Below are positions 9,326-17,646 of a stretch of DNA of 64,000 nt, one piece after another. Made by a program: the position numbers and the translations under genes. This DNA is from Stenotrophomonas panacihumi (GTDB lineage Bacteria; Pseudomonadota; Gammaproteobacteria; Xanthomonadales; Xanthomonadaceae): the NCBI RefSeq assembly GCF_001431645.1, contig NZ_LLXU01000050.1:1-64000 (forward strand), read 5' to 3'. The notes beneath the pieces were generated by a model. It was not told the origin of the DNA. It saw only the letters and a program-made list of their open reading frames with translations, and made no database searches. Every line of letters begins with the position of its first letter. The stretch's first letter is position 1.

Positions 9326-9339
9326 GCGGCTGCGCTCAG
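9322..9339. terminator. Short hairpin between convergent regulator gene and kdgK
   Basis: CTGAGCG (9322-9328), loop GCTG, CGCTCAG (9333-9339). It covers both stop codons of the converging genes, so it could end transcription from both sides, but it has no T-run. Confidence 0.4.
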
Positions 9340-10358
9340 CGCCGCACGTCGAACCGCCCCTCGCCGATCAGCGCCTCCACCTCGGCCACCGACACCGGAT
9401 TGAAGTCGCCGGGGATCGTGTGCTTCAAGCACGCCGCGGCCAGCCCGAAGCGCACCGCCGCCTCCGCGCCTTGCCCGTCGATCAGGCCGTGCAGCACGCC
9501 CGCGGCGAATGCATCGCCGCCGCCGATGCGATCGACGATCCCCGTCACCGATTCGGCCGGCGCCAGCGCCTCGGTGCCATCGCGGCCCAGCAGCATCGCG
9601 CCCAGGCTGTGGTGGTCCACGCTGAGCGTGGCGCGCTGCGTGCACGCCATCCAGCGCAGCTGCGGGAACGCCTCGAACGCCATCGCCGCCGCGGCGCGCA
9701 CGCGCTCGCGCACGTCTTCCTGGGGGAACTCGCCGCCGAGCACCACGCCGATGTCGCGATAGTCGGCAAACACGATGTCCGCGCAGGCGAACAGCTCGCG
9801 CAACACGCCGGCGGCGTCGCCCTGCCAGCGCTGCCACAGCTTCGGGCGGAAATTGCCGTCGAAGGAGACGCGCACGCCGAGTTCGCGCGCGCGCCGCGCC
9901 GCGTCGATCGTGGCCTGCGCCGCGTCCGGGCCGAGCGCGGGGCTCACGCCGGACAGGTGCAGCCAATCGGCGCCGGCGAGCAGCGCGTTCCAGTCGTAAT
10001 CGTGCGGCGTGGCCAGCGCGAAGGCCGAATCTGCGCGGTCGTAGACGACTTCGCTGGCGCGATGGCCCGCGCCGGTCGTGAGGAAGTACAGGCCCATGCG
10101 GCCGGGCACCGCGCGCACGCCGGCGGTGTCCACGCCGTGCCGGCGCAGTTCGCCGGTGGCCGCGGCCCCCAGCGGGTTATCGGCCACCGTGCCGAGCATG
10201 GCCACCTCGTGTCCGAAGTGCGCCAGCGACACCGCGACATTGGCTTCCGCGCCGCCGATGTGCACGTCCAGCCGGGGCGACTGCAGCAGCAGCTCCCGGC
10301 CCGGGGCGCCCAGGCGCAACAACAGTTCTCCGAAACAGACCACGCGGGTACGGCGCAT
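9336..10358 (-). CDS. kdgK: 2-keto-3-deoxygluconate kinase (PfkB family)
   Basis: 340-residue ribokinase-fold sugar kinase. The N-terminal signature is FGELLLRLGAPG and IGGAEANVAVSLAHFG. The C-terminal PfkB signature VDRIGGGDAFAAGVLHG carries the catalytic Asp and anion hole. KdgK phosphorylates 2-keto-3-deoxygluconate, the product of KduD, to KDPG. kduI and kduD lie in the same window, and an operator matching the one before kduI sits about 46 bases upstream of the start, which supports the assignment over other PfkB sugar kinases. KDPG aldolase is not in the window. Confidence 0.88.
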   Translation of the reverse strand: MRRTRVVCFGELLLRLGAPGRELLLQSPRLDVHIGGAEANVAVSLAHFGHEVAMLGTVADNPLGAAATGELRRHGVDTAGVRAVPGRMGLYFLTTGAGHRASEVVYDRADSAFALATPHDYDWNALLAGADWLHLSGVSPALGPDAAQATIDAARRARELGVRVSFDGNFRPKLWQRWQGDAAGVLRELFACADIVFADYRDIGVVLGGEFPQEDVRERVRAAAAMAFEAFPQLRWMACTQRATLSVDHHSLGAMLLGRDGTEALAPAESVTGIVDRIGGGDAFAAGVLHGLIDGQGAEAAVRFGLAAACLKHTIPGDFNPVSVAEVEALIGEGRFDVRR

Positions 10359-10404
10359 ACGGCTTTCCTTGGGGCGGATGGGGCAACGGGGTCCAGTGTG
10401 AAAC

Positions 10405-10419
10405 TGACCATCGGTGTCA
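10405..10419. promoter_or_regulatory. LacI-type operator upstream of kdgK
   Basis: TGACCATCGGTGTCA; its reverse complement TGACACCGATGGTCA matches the kduI site at 32007-32021 in 14 of 15 bases. A minus-strand TAGAAT (10419-10424) lies beside it and could be the kdgK -10 element. The presumed regulator is the LacI-family protein at 30769. Confidence 0.75.
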
Positions 10420-10583
10420 TTCTAGGGGGTCGGCGAAATCGGGTGCCAGCGTCACGGTTGGGGCGGCTTTGAGCACCGTTGGCGCAACAATGCGCCAGAA
10501 CCTGCCCGTATTGACTACGGAAACGTCGCAAACCTTGCTGCGCTGCAAGATGTGACGCTGTGAAACAGCTGCTAACGTCTTTT

Positions 10584-10598
10584 TGACCAGCGGTGTCA
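10584..10598. promoter_or_regulatory. LacI-type operator upstream of the TonB-dependent receptor
   Basis: TGACCAGCGGTGTCA, identical to the kdgK site except for two bases in the centre. It begins within TTGACC, a fair -35 element, so binding would block polymerase. Its centre is about 179 bp from the kdgK site, a distance at which a tetrameric LacI protein could loop the shared 299-base divergent region. The rest of that region holds no other gene or clear motif. Confidence 0.75.
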
Positions 10599-10657
10599 TG
10601 CGCTGGAACACAACGCAGAAAGACCACGTAGTTCATGGACCCTTGGGAGGGGAGGAC

Positions 10658-13450
10658 ATGCAATCTCGTATTTCGAGCCGGAAGACACCGGTTACCTTGC
10701 TCGCGCTTTCGATCGGCCTCGCCCTGCAGGCGGGCAACGCGTTCGCCCAGTCCGCCGAACAGCCGGATCCGACCGGCCACCAGGCGCAGGAGGCGATCGG
10801 TGCCGAGCAGGCCCAGGGCGCCGTCGACCTGGATACCGTGACCGTCACCGGCTACCGCGCCTCGGTTGAGAAGGCGCTGGACATCAAGCGCGGCGAGACC
10901 GGCATGGTCGACGCCATCGTGGCCGAGGATATCGCCAACTTCCCGGACACCAACCTGGCCGAATCGCTGCAGCGCATCCCGGGCGTGGTCATCACCCGCG
11001 ACGCCGGCGAAGGCCGCAACATCTCGGTGCGTGGCCTGGGCCCGGATTTCACCCGCGTGCGCATCAACGGCATGGAGGCGCTGACCACCGTCGGCGGCTC
11101 GGACCAGTCCGGCGGCTCGAACCGTTCGCGTGGCTTCGACTTCAACGTCTTCGCCTCGGACCTGTTCACCCAGCTGATCGTGCGCAAGACCGCCTCGGCC
11201 GACGTGGAAGAAGGCTCGCTCGGCGCGACCGTCGACCTGCGCACCGCGCATCCGTTCGACTATGACGGCTTCACCATGGCCGGCAGCGCGCAAGCCGCCT
11301 ACAACGACATGGCCGAGAAGGCCGACCCGCGCGTCGCCGGCCTGATCGCCAATACCTGGGCCGATGGCACGTTCGGCGCGCTGTTCTCCTTCGCCTATTC
11401 CGAGCGCCAGCTGCTGGAAGAAGGCAGCAACTCCGGCCGCTGGGCCGGCGGCACCGCCAACAACGGCTTCAACCCGGCCTCGCCGTTCCAGGAAGCCCGC
11501 AGCGCCACCGTGTGGAGCCCGCGCTTCCCGCGCTACACGCTGATGGAACACGAGCAGAAGCGCACCGGCCTCACCGGCTCGCTGCAGTGGAAGCCGGGCG
11601 ACAACACCGAGTTCACCCTCGACGGCATGTACTCCAAGATCGATGCCAAGCGCACCGAGAAGTACATCGAGGCGATCTCCTTCTCGCGCGGCGCCTCGCA
11701 GGGCGGCAAGCCGGAGATGATCGTCAACGACGGTTACATCGACCCGAACACCGGCGCGCTGCTGTACGGCCAGTTCGACAACGTCGATATCCGCACCGAG
11801 CACCGCTACGACGAGTGGAACACCACCTTCAAGCAGCTCTCGCTCGCCGGTGAGCATCGCTTCAGCGACATCTTCAAGATCAACGGCCAGGTCGGCACCT
11901 CGAGCTCCAAGCACGAGAACCCGATCCAGACCACGATCATCATGGACAAGCTCAACGTCGACGGCTACAGCTACGACTACCGGGGCAACAGCCGCTCGCC
12001 GGTGTTCGACTATGGCATCGACCCGACCGACGGCACCGGCTGGACGCTGGCCGAAATCCGCCTGCGTCCGCAGTACGTCGACAACGACTACGACATCGCC
12101 GACCTCGACTTCACCTGGAACATGGCCTCGGCCTTCACCCTGAAGGGCGGCGTGCAGTACAAGGACTACACCTTCAAGACCCGAGAGCTGCGCCGTGCGT
12201 CGGAAGTGTCGGTGCCGAACTTCTCCACCGGCAACAAGATCGTGCCGGTCGAGTACACCGAGCTGGCCAGCCTCGGCGGCATCACCGGCAACCCGGGCAC
12301 CTGGGTGATCCCGAACCTGGACGCCATCGCCGACGCGCTGGACATCTACAGCAACAGCGGCACCTTCGCCCTGGCCGAGCGTGCGGTGAACACCCGCAGC
12401 GTGGAAGAGAAGGACACCGGCTTCTGGCTGATGGGCGACTTCGGCTTCGACATCGGCAACGTGCCCTTCAGCGGCAACATCGGCGGGCGCTACGTCAAGA
12501 CCAAGCAGTCCTCGACCGGCTACGCGACGATCGGCTCGGCGCTGGTGAACACCACGGTGGATCGCGAGTACAACGACTTCCTGCCGTCGATGAACCTGGT
12601 CGCCAACATCACCCCGGACTTCCTGATCCGCTTCGGCGCGGCGAAGGTGATGTCGCGTCCGGGCCTGGGCAGCCTGACCCCGGGCGTGACGGTCAACGTC
12701 TCCGGCGGTGCGCGCACCGTCAGCGGCGGCAATCCGAACCTCAACCCGATCCGCGCCAAGACCGCCGACCTGGGCTTCGAGTGGTACTTCGACGAAGGCT
12801 CGATGCTCGGCCTGGCGCTGTTCTACAAGGACATCGAGAGCTTCGTGCAGACCGCCCGCACCGTGATGCCGTACTCGGCCAGCGGCCTGCCGGTGAGCCT
12901 GCTCGAGGGCACCGGCGCGGCGGCCACCGACGACTTCACCTTCAGCGTGCCGCTCAACACCCCCGGCGGCGACCTGAAGGGTGCCGAGTTCAACTACACG
13001 CAGCCCTTCAGCTTCCTGCCGGGCAAGTGGTCGAACTTCGGCGTGCAGGTGAACTACACCTACGTCGATTCGAAGATCCAGTACCTGACCACCACCGGTG
13101 CCAACTCGCTGGAAACCGACCTGACCGGCTTGTCGAAGAACTCGTACAACGGCACGCTGTTCTATGAAGGCGAGAAGATCAGCGGCCGCGTCTCGTACAC
13201 CCACCGCGACGACTACCTGACCCAGGTGCCGGCGACGGAAGCGGGCTTCGACGTGCACGGCATGACCGCGGTGAACACGGTGGATGCCTCGTTGAGCTAC
13301 AAGGTCGACGACCACCTGCAGTTCACCCTGGAAGGCATCAACCTGACCAACGAGGCCTCCGACGAGTGGGTCGGCTCGGAATGGAAGCTGCCGCTGCAGT
13401 ACAGCGAGTTCGGCCGGCAGGTGATGCTGGGCGTTCGCTACAAGTTCTGA
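10658..13450 (+). CDS. TonB-dependent outer-membrane receptor, Xanthomonas/Caulobacter glycan type
   Basis: 930 residues from the ATG at 10658, preceded by the purine-rich GGGAGGGGAGG; an in-frame ATG at 10583 lies inside the operator and is rejected. There is a signal peptide to about residue 34 (NAFAQ), a TonB-box-like VDLDTVTVTGYR, then the plug with DTNLAESLQRIPGVVITRDA and ISVRGLGPDFTRVRINGMEA. The 22-strand barrel ends in Phe (LGVRYKF). This plan matches the TIGR01782 family, which imports oligosaccharides. The operator in its promoter links it to uronate catabolism, so the likely cargo is pectic or other unsaturated uronate oligomers. Confidence 0.9.
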   Translation: MQSRISSRKTPVTLLALSIGLALQAGNAFAQSAEQPDPTGHQAQEAIGAEQAQGAVDLDTVTVTGYRASVEKALDIKRGETGMVDAIVAEDIANFPDTNLAESLQRIPGVVITRDAGEGRNISVRGLGPDFTRVRINGMEALTTVGGSDQSGGSNRSRGFDFNVFASDLFTQLIVRKTASADVEEGSLGATVDLRTAHPFDYDGFTMAGSAQAAYNDMAEKADPRVAGLIANTWADGTFGALFSFAYSERQLLEEGSNSGRWAGGTANNGFNPASPFQEARSATVWSPRFPRYTLMEHEQKRTGLTGSLQWKPGDNTEFTLDGMYSKIDAKRTEKYIEAISFSRGASQGGKPEMIVNDGYIDPNTGALLYGQFDNVDIRTEHRYDEWNTTFKQLSLAGEHRFSDIFKINGQVGTSSSKHENPIQTTIIMDKLNVDGYSYDYRGNSRSPVFDYGIDPTDGTGWTLAEIRLRPQYVDNDYDIADLDFTWNMASAFTLKGGVQYKDYTFKTRELRRASEVSVPNFSTGNKIVPVEYTELASLGGITGNPGTWVIPNLDAIADALDIYSNSGTFALAERAVNTRSVEEKDTGFWLMGDFGFDIGNVPFSGNIGGRYVKTKQSSTGYATIGSALVNTTVDREYNDFLPSMNLVANITPDFLIRFGAAKVMSRPGLGSLTPGVTVNVSGGARTVSGGNPNLNPIRAKTADLGFEWYFDEGSMLGLALFYKDIESFVQTARTVMPYSASGLPVSLLEGTGAAATDDFTFSVPLNTPGGDLKGAEFNYTQPFSFLPGKWSNFGVQVNYTYVDSKIQYLTTTGANSLETDLTGLSKNSYNGTLFYEGEKISGRVSYTHRDDYLTQVPATEAGFDVHGMTAVNTVDASLSYKVDDHLQFTLEGINLTNEASDEWVGSEWKLPLQYSEFGRQVMLGVRYKF

Positions 13451-13461
13451 CGTGAGTGACC

Positions 13462-13497
13462 CCGCATCCCCGGCCCAGGCCGGGGATGCGGCTTTTG
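13462..13497 (+). terminator. Rho-independent terminator after the TBDR
   Basis: A 14-bp perfect stem, CCGCATCCCCGGCC (13462-13475) with GGCCGGGGATGCGG (13478-13491), has a CA loop and is followed by CTTTTG. It separates the receptor from the large LamG gene. Confidence 0.85.
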
Positions 13498-13640
13498 ATG
13501 GTGCGGTGCAGGATGTCGCCTGGCGGCGGGATCGTTAGCTTGGCCCGCTTTCGCGGCTTCATTGGCCGCGGTGGCGCGGGACCGCGCCGGCCGCGCTCGT
13601 GGAGCCCGGCCTGGATCCATTGCCCGGGGATAGCGTGTTG

Positions 13641-16600
13641 ATGGCCTGCCTTGCTTCGTTCCGTACCCGCCTGCCGGCGCCGCGCGCCGTGCTGCTTGCC
13701 TGCCTCGCCGCGGCGTTTCCGCTGTCGGCTTTCGCCGCCGACCCGCAGCTGCTGTTCCGCGTCTCGGCCGACCAGGGCTTCAATGCCGACGTCGCCGCCG
13801 GCGATGCGGTGCCCAACTTCCGCGACAAGGTCAAACGCGTCCCGACCGGCGTGAAGGGCGACGCGATCGAGTGGGCTGACGACGGCGTGCTGTCCTGGAA
13901 CGCGCCCGGGAATCTCTACGCCGCGCGCGGCACGCTCTCCTTCTTCTGGCGCTCGCGCTACGCCGTGGGCGAGGCGCCGTTCGTGATCTTCCGCGTCGGC
14001 TACGCCGACCACACCAGCTGGGACATGGCCTGGCTGCGCATCGACTGGAACGGCCACGGCTTCGATGCCTTCGTCACCGATGCCAACCTCGCGCGCACGC
14101 GGGTGTCGTTCCGCATGCCCACGCTGCCGGCCCCCAGTGACTGGACGCATATCGCCTTCGGCTGGGATGAAACCCGCGGCGTGCGGCTCTTCGTGGATGG
14201 GCGCGAAGTCGAGCGCGTGGAGACCACGGCGGACTACGATGCGGCGCTCGACCAGTTCGGCCTGGCCGGGCGGGTGATGTCCCCGCACCAGGTGCAGAGC
14301 CGCTACAACTTCCTGCGTGGCAGCGACTTCGACGAGATCCGCGTCTACGACCGCATGCTCGATGCCGCCGGCATCGCGGCGCTGGCGCAGGCGCGCGAGC
14401 CCGCGGCCACCGCGCAGGACGAGGAGGGGCAGCGCCAGGCGTGGTTGCATCGTTATGGCTTCGACCATGCCGCACCGCCGGTGCTGGACGATGCCGTCAC
14501 CCGCATCCGCAAGGTCGAGTTCGCCGATGCGCGCGACATGAAGGCCTGGATGTGGAAGGCCACCGACGGCATCGCCGAGACCACCTGGCCGGGCGTCTAC
14601 AACCGCTCGCGCCTGCCGGGCCGCAACGACTACTTCCAGCTGCCGGACTGGAACGTATATGTCGACGGCGGCAAGGCGCTGACCCTGACGCTGCCGGACG
14701 AACCCTTCAATCGCATCGAGATCCGCGGCGCTGCCTACGGGCAGGCCGACTACACCGCGCCCGGCCAGGCCGCGCAGCCGCTGTTCCAGCGCCCGCGGGG
14801 CGTGGTGCGCAGCGTGGACAGCTTCGCCGCCCGTCGCGGCGGCACGCTGCGCTTCACCAACACCGCGCAGGAAACGCCGATCCAGGAAATCTGGGCCTAT
14901 GACGTGGGCGCGGGCGAAGTGCCCAGTGGCAGCGTCACCCTGCGTTACACCGTGCGCAGCGATATCGCCCCGGATTACGACAACCTCGCCCCGCTGCGCC
15001 AGTACATCGCCGGGCGCCACCCGGCCGCGGAGCGCGACACCGTGGTCGCGCTGCCGGCCAAGGCGCCCGCGCGCAAGCGCAGCGAACCGAGTGCCGTCGC
15101 GCAGCGCCCGCTGGTGCACGTGCTGGTGCCTTCCACGCTCGGCCAGCCGCCGTCCGACCAGCCGCTGATGCGCAGCTGGGCCTATGGCTGGGAGAACATG
15201 CACGACGGGCTGGACGGCATCGCGCTGGATATCCCGGCGCTCGACCTGCTGGCGGGCCCCGATGGCCTGATCCCGCTCAACATCCGGGTGAAGGATCCGC
15301 TGTGGCCGGCGCGCGACATGATCGACGTGTCGGTCTCGGTGCGCCCGAAGCAGGCGCGCACGCTGTGGCTGGACCTGCGCGACCGCCTGCTCACCGACGA
15401 CAGCCTGATGATCGACATCGCCTCGGCGGCATCGGGCTTCAACGGCCGCGCGCTCGACGGCATGGGCGTGCGTCTGGTGTTCAAGCCGCGCGAGGCGGCG
15501 AAGGCGGAGCACGTCGCCGACCGCTTCAACCAGGTCAAGGACAACTGGGGCTTCCTCGTCGAGGAACACACCACCTCGCAGCGCCAGCTGCTGTATCGCC
15601 GCCTGCATCGCGACATCAGCGACCTGCTGCGCGTGGACCCGGAGCACGCGCTGGGCCGCGAATACTGGAACGACATCAGCTACGGCAACCAGTCGCCGCT
15701 GCCGGTGGCGTTGCCCGAGGTGCCGAAGGGCACGCCGGCCTGGGCGTTCTGGCAGCTGGAAAACCTGAAGACCACGCGCCGCTACATCCATTGGTGGATC
15801 GACCAGCGCCAGGTGCCTTATGGCGATTTCGGCGGCGGCATCTCCGACGACACCGACCTGACCCAGCAATGGCCGGGCATGGCGCTGATGGGCGTGGACC
15901 CGGACGCCCTCAATGCCTCGATGACCGCGCTGTCGGACGCGAACTACCGCAACGGCATGTTCACCGATGGCCTGTCCACCATCGAGACCGACGAGCTGCA
16001 CAGCTACGAGGAAGGCATCAACCTCAACAGCCAGATGCTCTACCTCAACTGGGGCGACCCGCTGACGGTCGAGCGGCTGATGGCGACGGTGAAGGCGTTC
16101 GACCGCATCATCCAGGTCAATCCGCAGGGTCACCTGCTGTTCGCCAGCAACTGGTTCGGCGGGCGCAAGGTGTATCGCGAACCGAACTGGCAGTGGCAGA
16201 AGCCGTATTCGTTCCCGATCCTGCACCCGGCGATGCTGCTGGGCGTCTACAACGCCGATGCCGACAGCCGGCGCATCGTCACCGGCCTGGCCGATGGCTA
16301 TCTCGCCCACGCATACCAGACCGACAAGGGCCAGTGGGCGCTGCCCAACGAGATCAACTGGGCGACCGGCGCCACGCGCGGCGGCGAACTGTTCGACGGC
16401 AGCGGCGGCCCGGACGTGCTGCATACCTTCTGGGCGGCGTGGCGGTTCTCCGGGGGTGAGGCGCGCTACCTGCAGCCGCTGGATTACCGCGTGCGCCGCG
16501 CCGGGCCCGATGGCCTGTCGCTGCTCAACGAGAACTTCCTCGATGCCCTGGGCAAGCGTGCCAGCTGGGGTGCCGAGCTCGCCACGCTGGCCGACAAGCC

Positions 16601-17465
16601 GGACACCGTGCCCGACTTCGCGCATTACGTCGCCTGGGAAAACAGCGGCGACAAGCGCTACCTGGAAACGCTGTATCGCAGCGAGACCCGCGAGAAGCTG
16701 CAGAACTTCTACATGAACACCGAAGGCCACTGGTGGTCGGACCGCGTCGAGTCGCCCACGGTGAACCTGCAGCGTGCCCGCCTCGGCGGCGTGGCGCTCA
16801 AGCGCAACCAGACTTATCCGGGCAACACGGTGAGCTGGCGCTTCGACGACCCGGAGGCCGCCGTGCAGGTCGCGCTGTTGCTGCCGCAGCCGCGGCCGGA
16901 CCGCTTCAAGGTGATCGCCTGGAACGGCAGCGGCAAACCGCAGCGGGCGTTGATGACCGGATGGAACGTCACCGCCGGCCACTGGCGGATGCGCAGCGGC
17001 GTGGACCGCGATGGCGATGACGCCATCGACGGCAAGGCGCAGGTGCGCGAGTTCGACTTCGCGCGCAGCACGTCGACCGAAGTGGCGTTCGCCCGCGGCG
17101 CGACGGTGATGGAATTCGAGCTGGTGCAGGCGACCGACCCGGTCGAGCTGCGCGCCGACATCGGCATCGGCCGCGGCGATTTGCGCCGCGAAGGCGATGC
17201 GCTGGTGGCGACCGTGCACAGCCTCGGCCATGCGGATGCACCCGCCGGCACCGCGGTGCTGGTGGATGCGCGCGGGCGCGAGCTGGCGCGTGCCGCGTTC
17301 GGCGCGCTGCCGGCGCCGCGTGACCTGCTGCCGAAGACGCAGGACGTTCGACTGAGGGTGCCGGCCGGTGCCGACCTGCGCGGTGCGAGGGTGCGGCTCT
17401 CGCTGGAGGGGCAGGGCGGGGAAGTGACGCGCACCAACAATGAGGTAGCCGTGCCGGCGATGTAG
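13641..17465 (+). CDS. Large secreted LamG-domain protein, candidate polysaccharide lyase or hydrolase
   Basis: 1274 residues from the ATG at 13641. A signal peptide ends near residue 32 (FPLSAFAAD). Residues about 80-235 form a LamG/concanavalin-like sandwich: SFFWRSRYAVGEAPFVIFRVG, WTHIAFGWDETRGVRLFVDG and FDEIRVYDRMLDAAGIAAL. Residues about 250-690 look like beta-rich accessory domains. From about 705 the sequence is helix-rich and aromatic (RRYIHWWIDQRQVPYGDFGG, SDDTDLTQQWPG, ELHSYEEGINLNSQML, HLLFASNWFGG), as in alpha/alpha-toroid carbohydrate enzymes. The C-terminus has a CARDB-like beta domain. I do not recognise the family. No lyase is otherwise seen in a locus whose KduI/KduD/KdgK pathway needs unsaturated uronates, so a lyase or a debranching enzyme is the inferred role. 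Confidence 0.6.
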   Translation: MACLASFRTRLPAPRAVLLACLAAAFPLSAFAADPQLLFRVSADQGFNADVAAGDAVPNFRDKVKRVPTGVKGDAIEWADDGVLSWNAPGNLYAARGTLSFFWRSRYAVGEAPFVIFRVGYADHTSWDMAWLRIDWNGHGFDAFVTDANLARTRVSFRMPTLPAPSDWTHIAFGWDETRGVRLFVDGREVERVETTADYDAALDQFGLAGRVMSPHQVQSRYNFLRGSDFDEIRVYDRMLDAAGIAALAQAREPAATAQDEEGQRQAWLHRYGFDHAAPPVLDDAVTRIRKVEFADARDMKAWMWKATDGIAETTWPGVYNRSRLPGRNDYFQLPDWNVYVDGGKALTLTLPDEPFNRIEIRGAAYGQADYTAPGQAAQPLFQRPRGVVRSVDSFAARRGGTLRFTNTAQETPIQEIWAYDVGAGEVPSGSVTLRYTVRSDIAPDYDNLAPLRQYIAGRHPAAERDTVVALPAKAPARKRSEPSAVAQRPLVHVLVPSTLGQPPSDQPLMRSWAYGWENMHDGLDGIALDIPALDLLAGPDGLIPLNIRVKDPLWPARDMIDVSVSVRPKQARTLWLDLRDRLLTDDSLMIDIASAASGFNGRALDGMGVRLVFKPREAAKAEHVADRFNQVKDNWGFLVEEHTTSQRQLLYRRLHRDISDLLRVDPEHALGREYWNDISYGNQSPLPVALPEVPKGTPAWAFWQLENLKTTRRYIHWWIDQRQVPYGDFGGGISDDTDLTQQWPGMALMGVDPDALNASMTALSDANYRNGMFTDGLSTIETDELHSYEEGINLNSQMLYLNWGDPLTVERLMATVKAFDRIIQVNPQGHLLFASNWFGGRKVYREPNWQWQKPYSFPILHPAMLLGVYNADADSRRIVTGLADGYLAHAYQTDKGQWALPNEINWATGATRGGELFDGSGGPDVLHTFWAAWRFSGGEARYLQPLDYRVRRAGPDGLSLLNENFLDALGKRASWGAELATLADKPDTVPDFAHYVAWENSGDKRYLETLYRSETREKLQNFYMNTEGHWWSDRVESPTVNLQRARLGGVALKRNQTYPGNTVSWRFDDPEAAVQVALLLPQPRPDRFKVIAWNGSGKPQRALMTGWNVTAGHWRMRSGVDRDGDDAIDGKAQVREFDFARSTSTEVAFARGATVMEFELVQATDPVELRADIGIGRGDLRREGDALVATVHSLGHADAPAGTAVLVDARGRELARAAFGALPAPRDLLPKTQDVRLRVPAGADLRGARVRLSLEGQGGEVTRTNNEVAVPAM

Positions 17466-17646
17466 CGGGCCTGCCGGGTCGCGGCGGAGGCCGCGCCCGC
17501 GGGAGGTGGTTCGACTGCGGGAAAGGGCAGGCCGTGGCGTCGTCGCGCGCGGCCTGCTAGATTGCGCGCCGATGCCGCCCGGGGAGGGCGGAACCCTTCG
17601 GGCCAGCCTACGCCACGCCCTTCTACCGACTGTCGGAGAAGTTCGC

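Noticed and set aside
10583..10657. Upstream ATG as start of the receptor
   Set aside because: It would place the start inside the LacI-type operator and put a non-signal leader before an obvious signal peptide.
17466..17646. Cobalamin riboswitch or Fur box before the iron-type receptor
   Set aside because: No B12-box-like element and no 19-base Fur-type palindrome could be found by eye.
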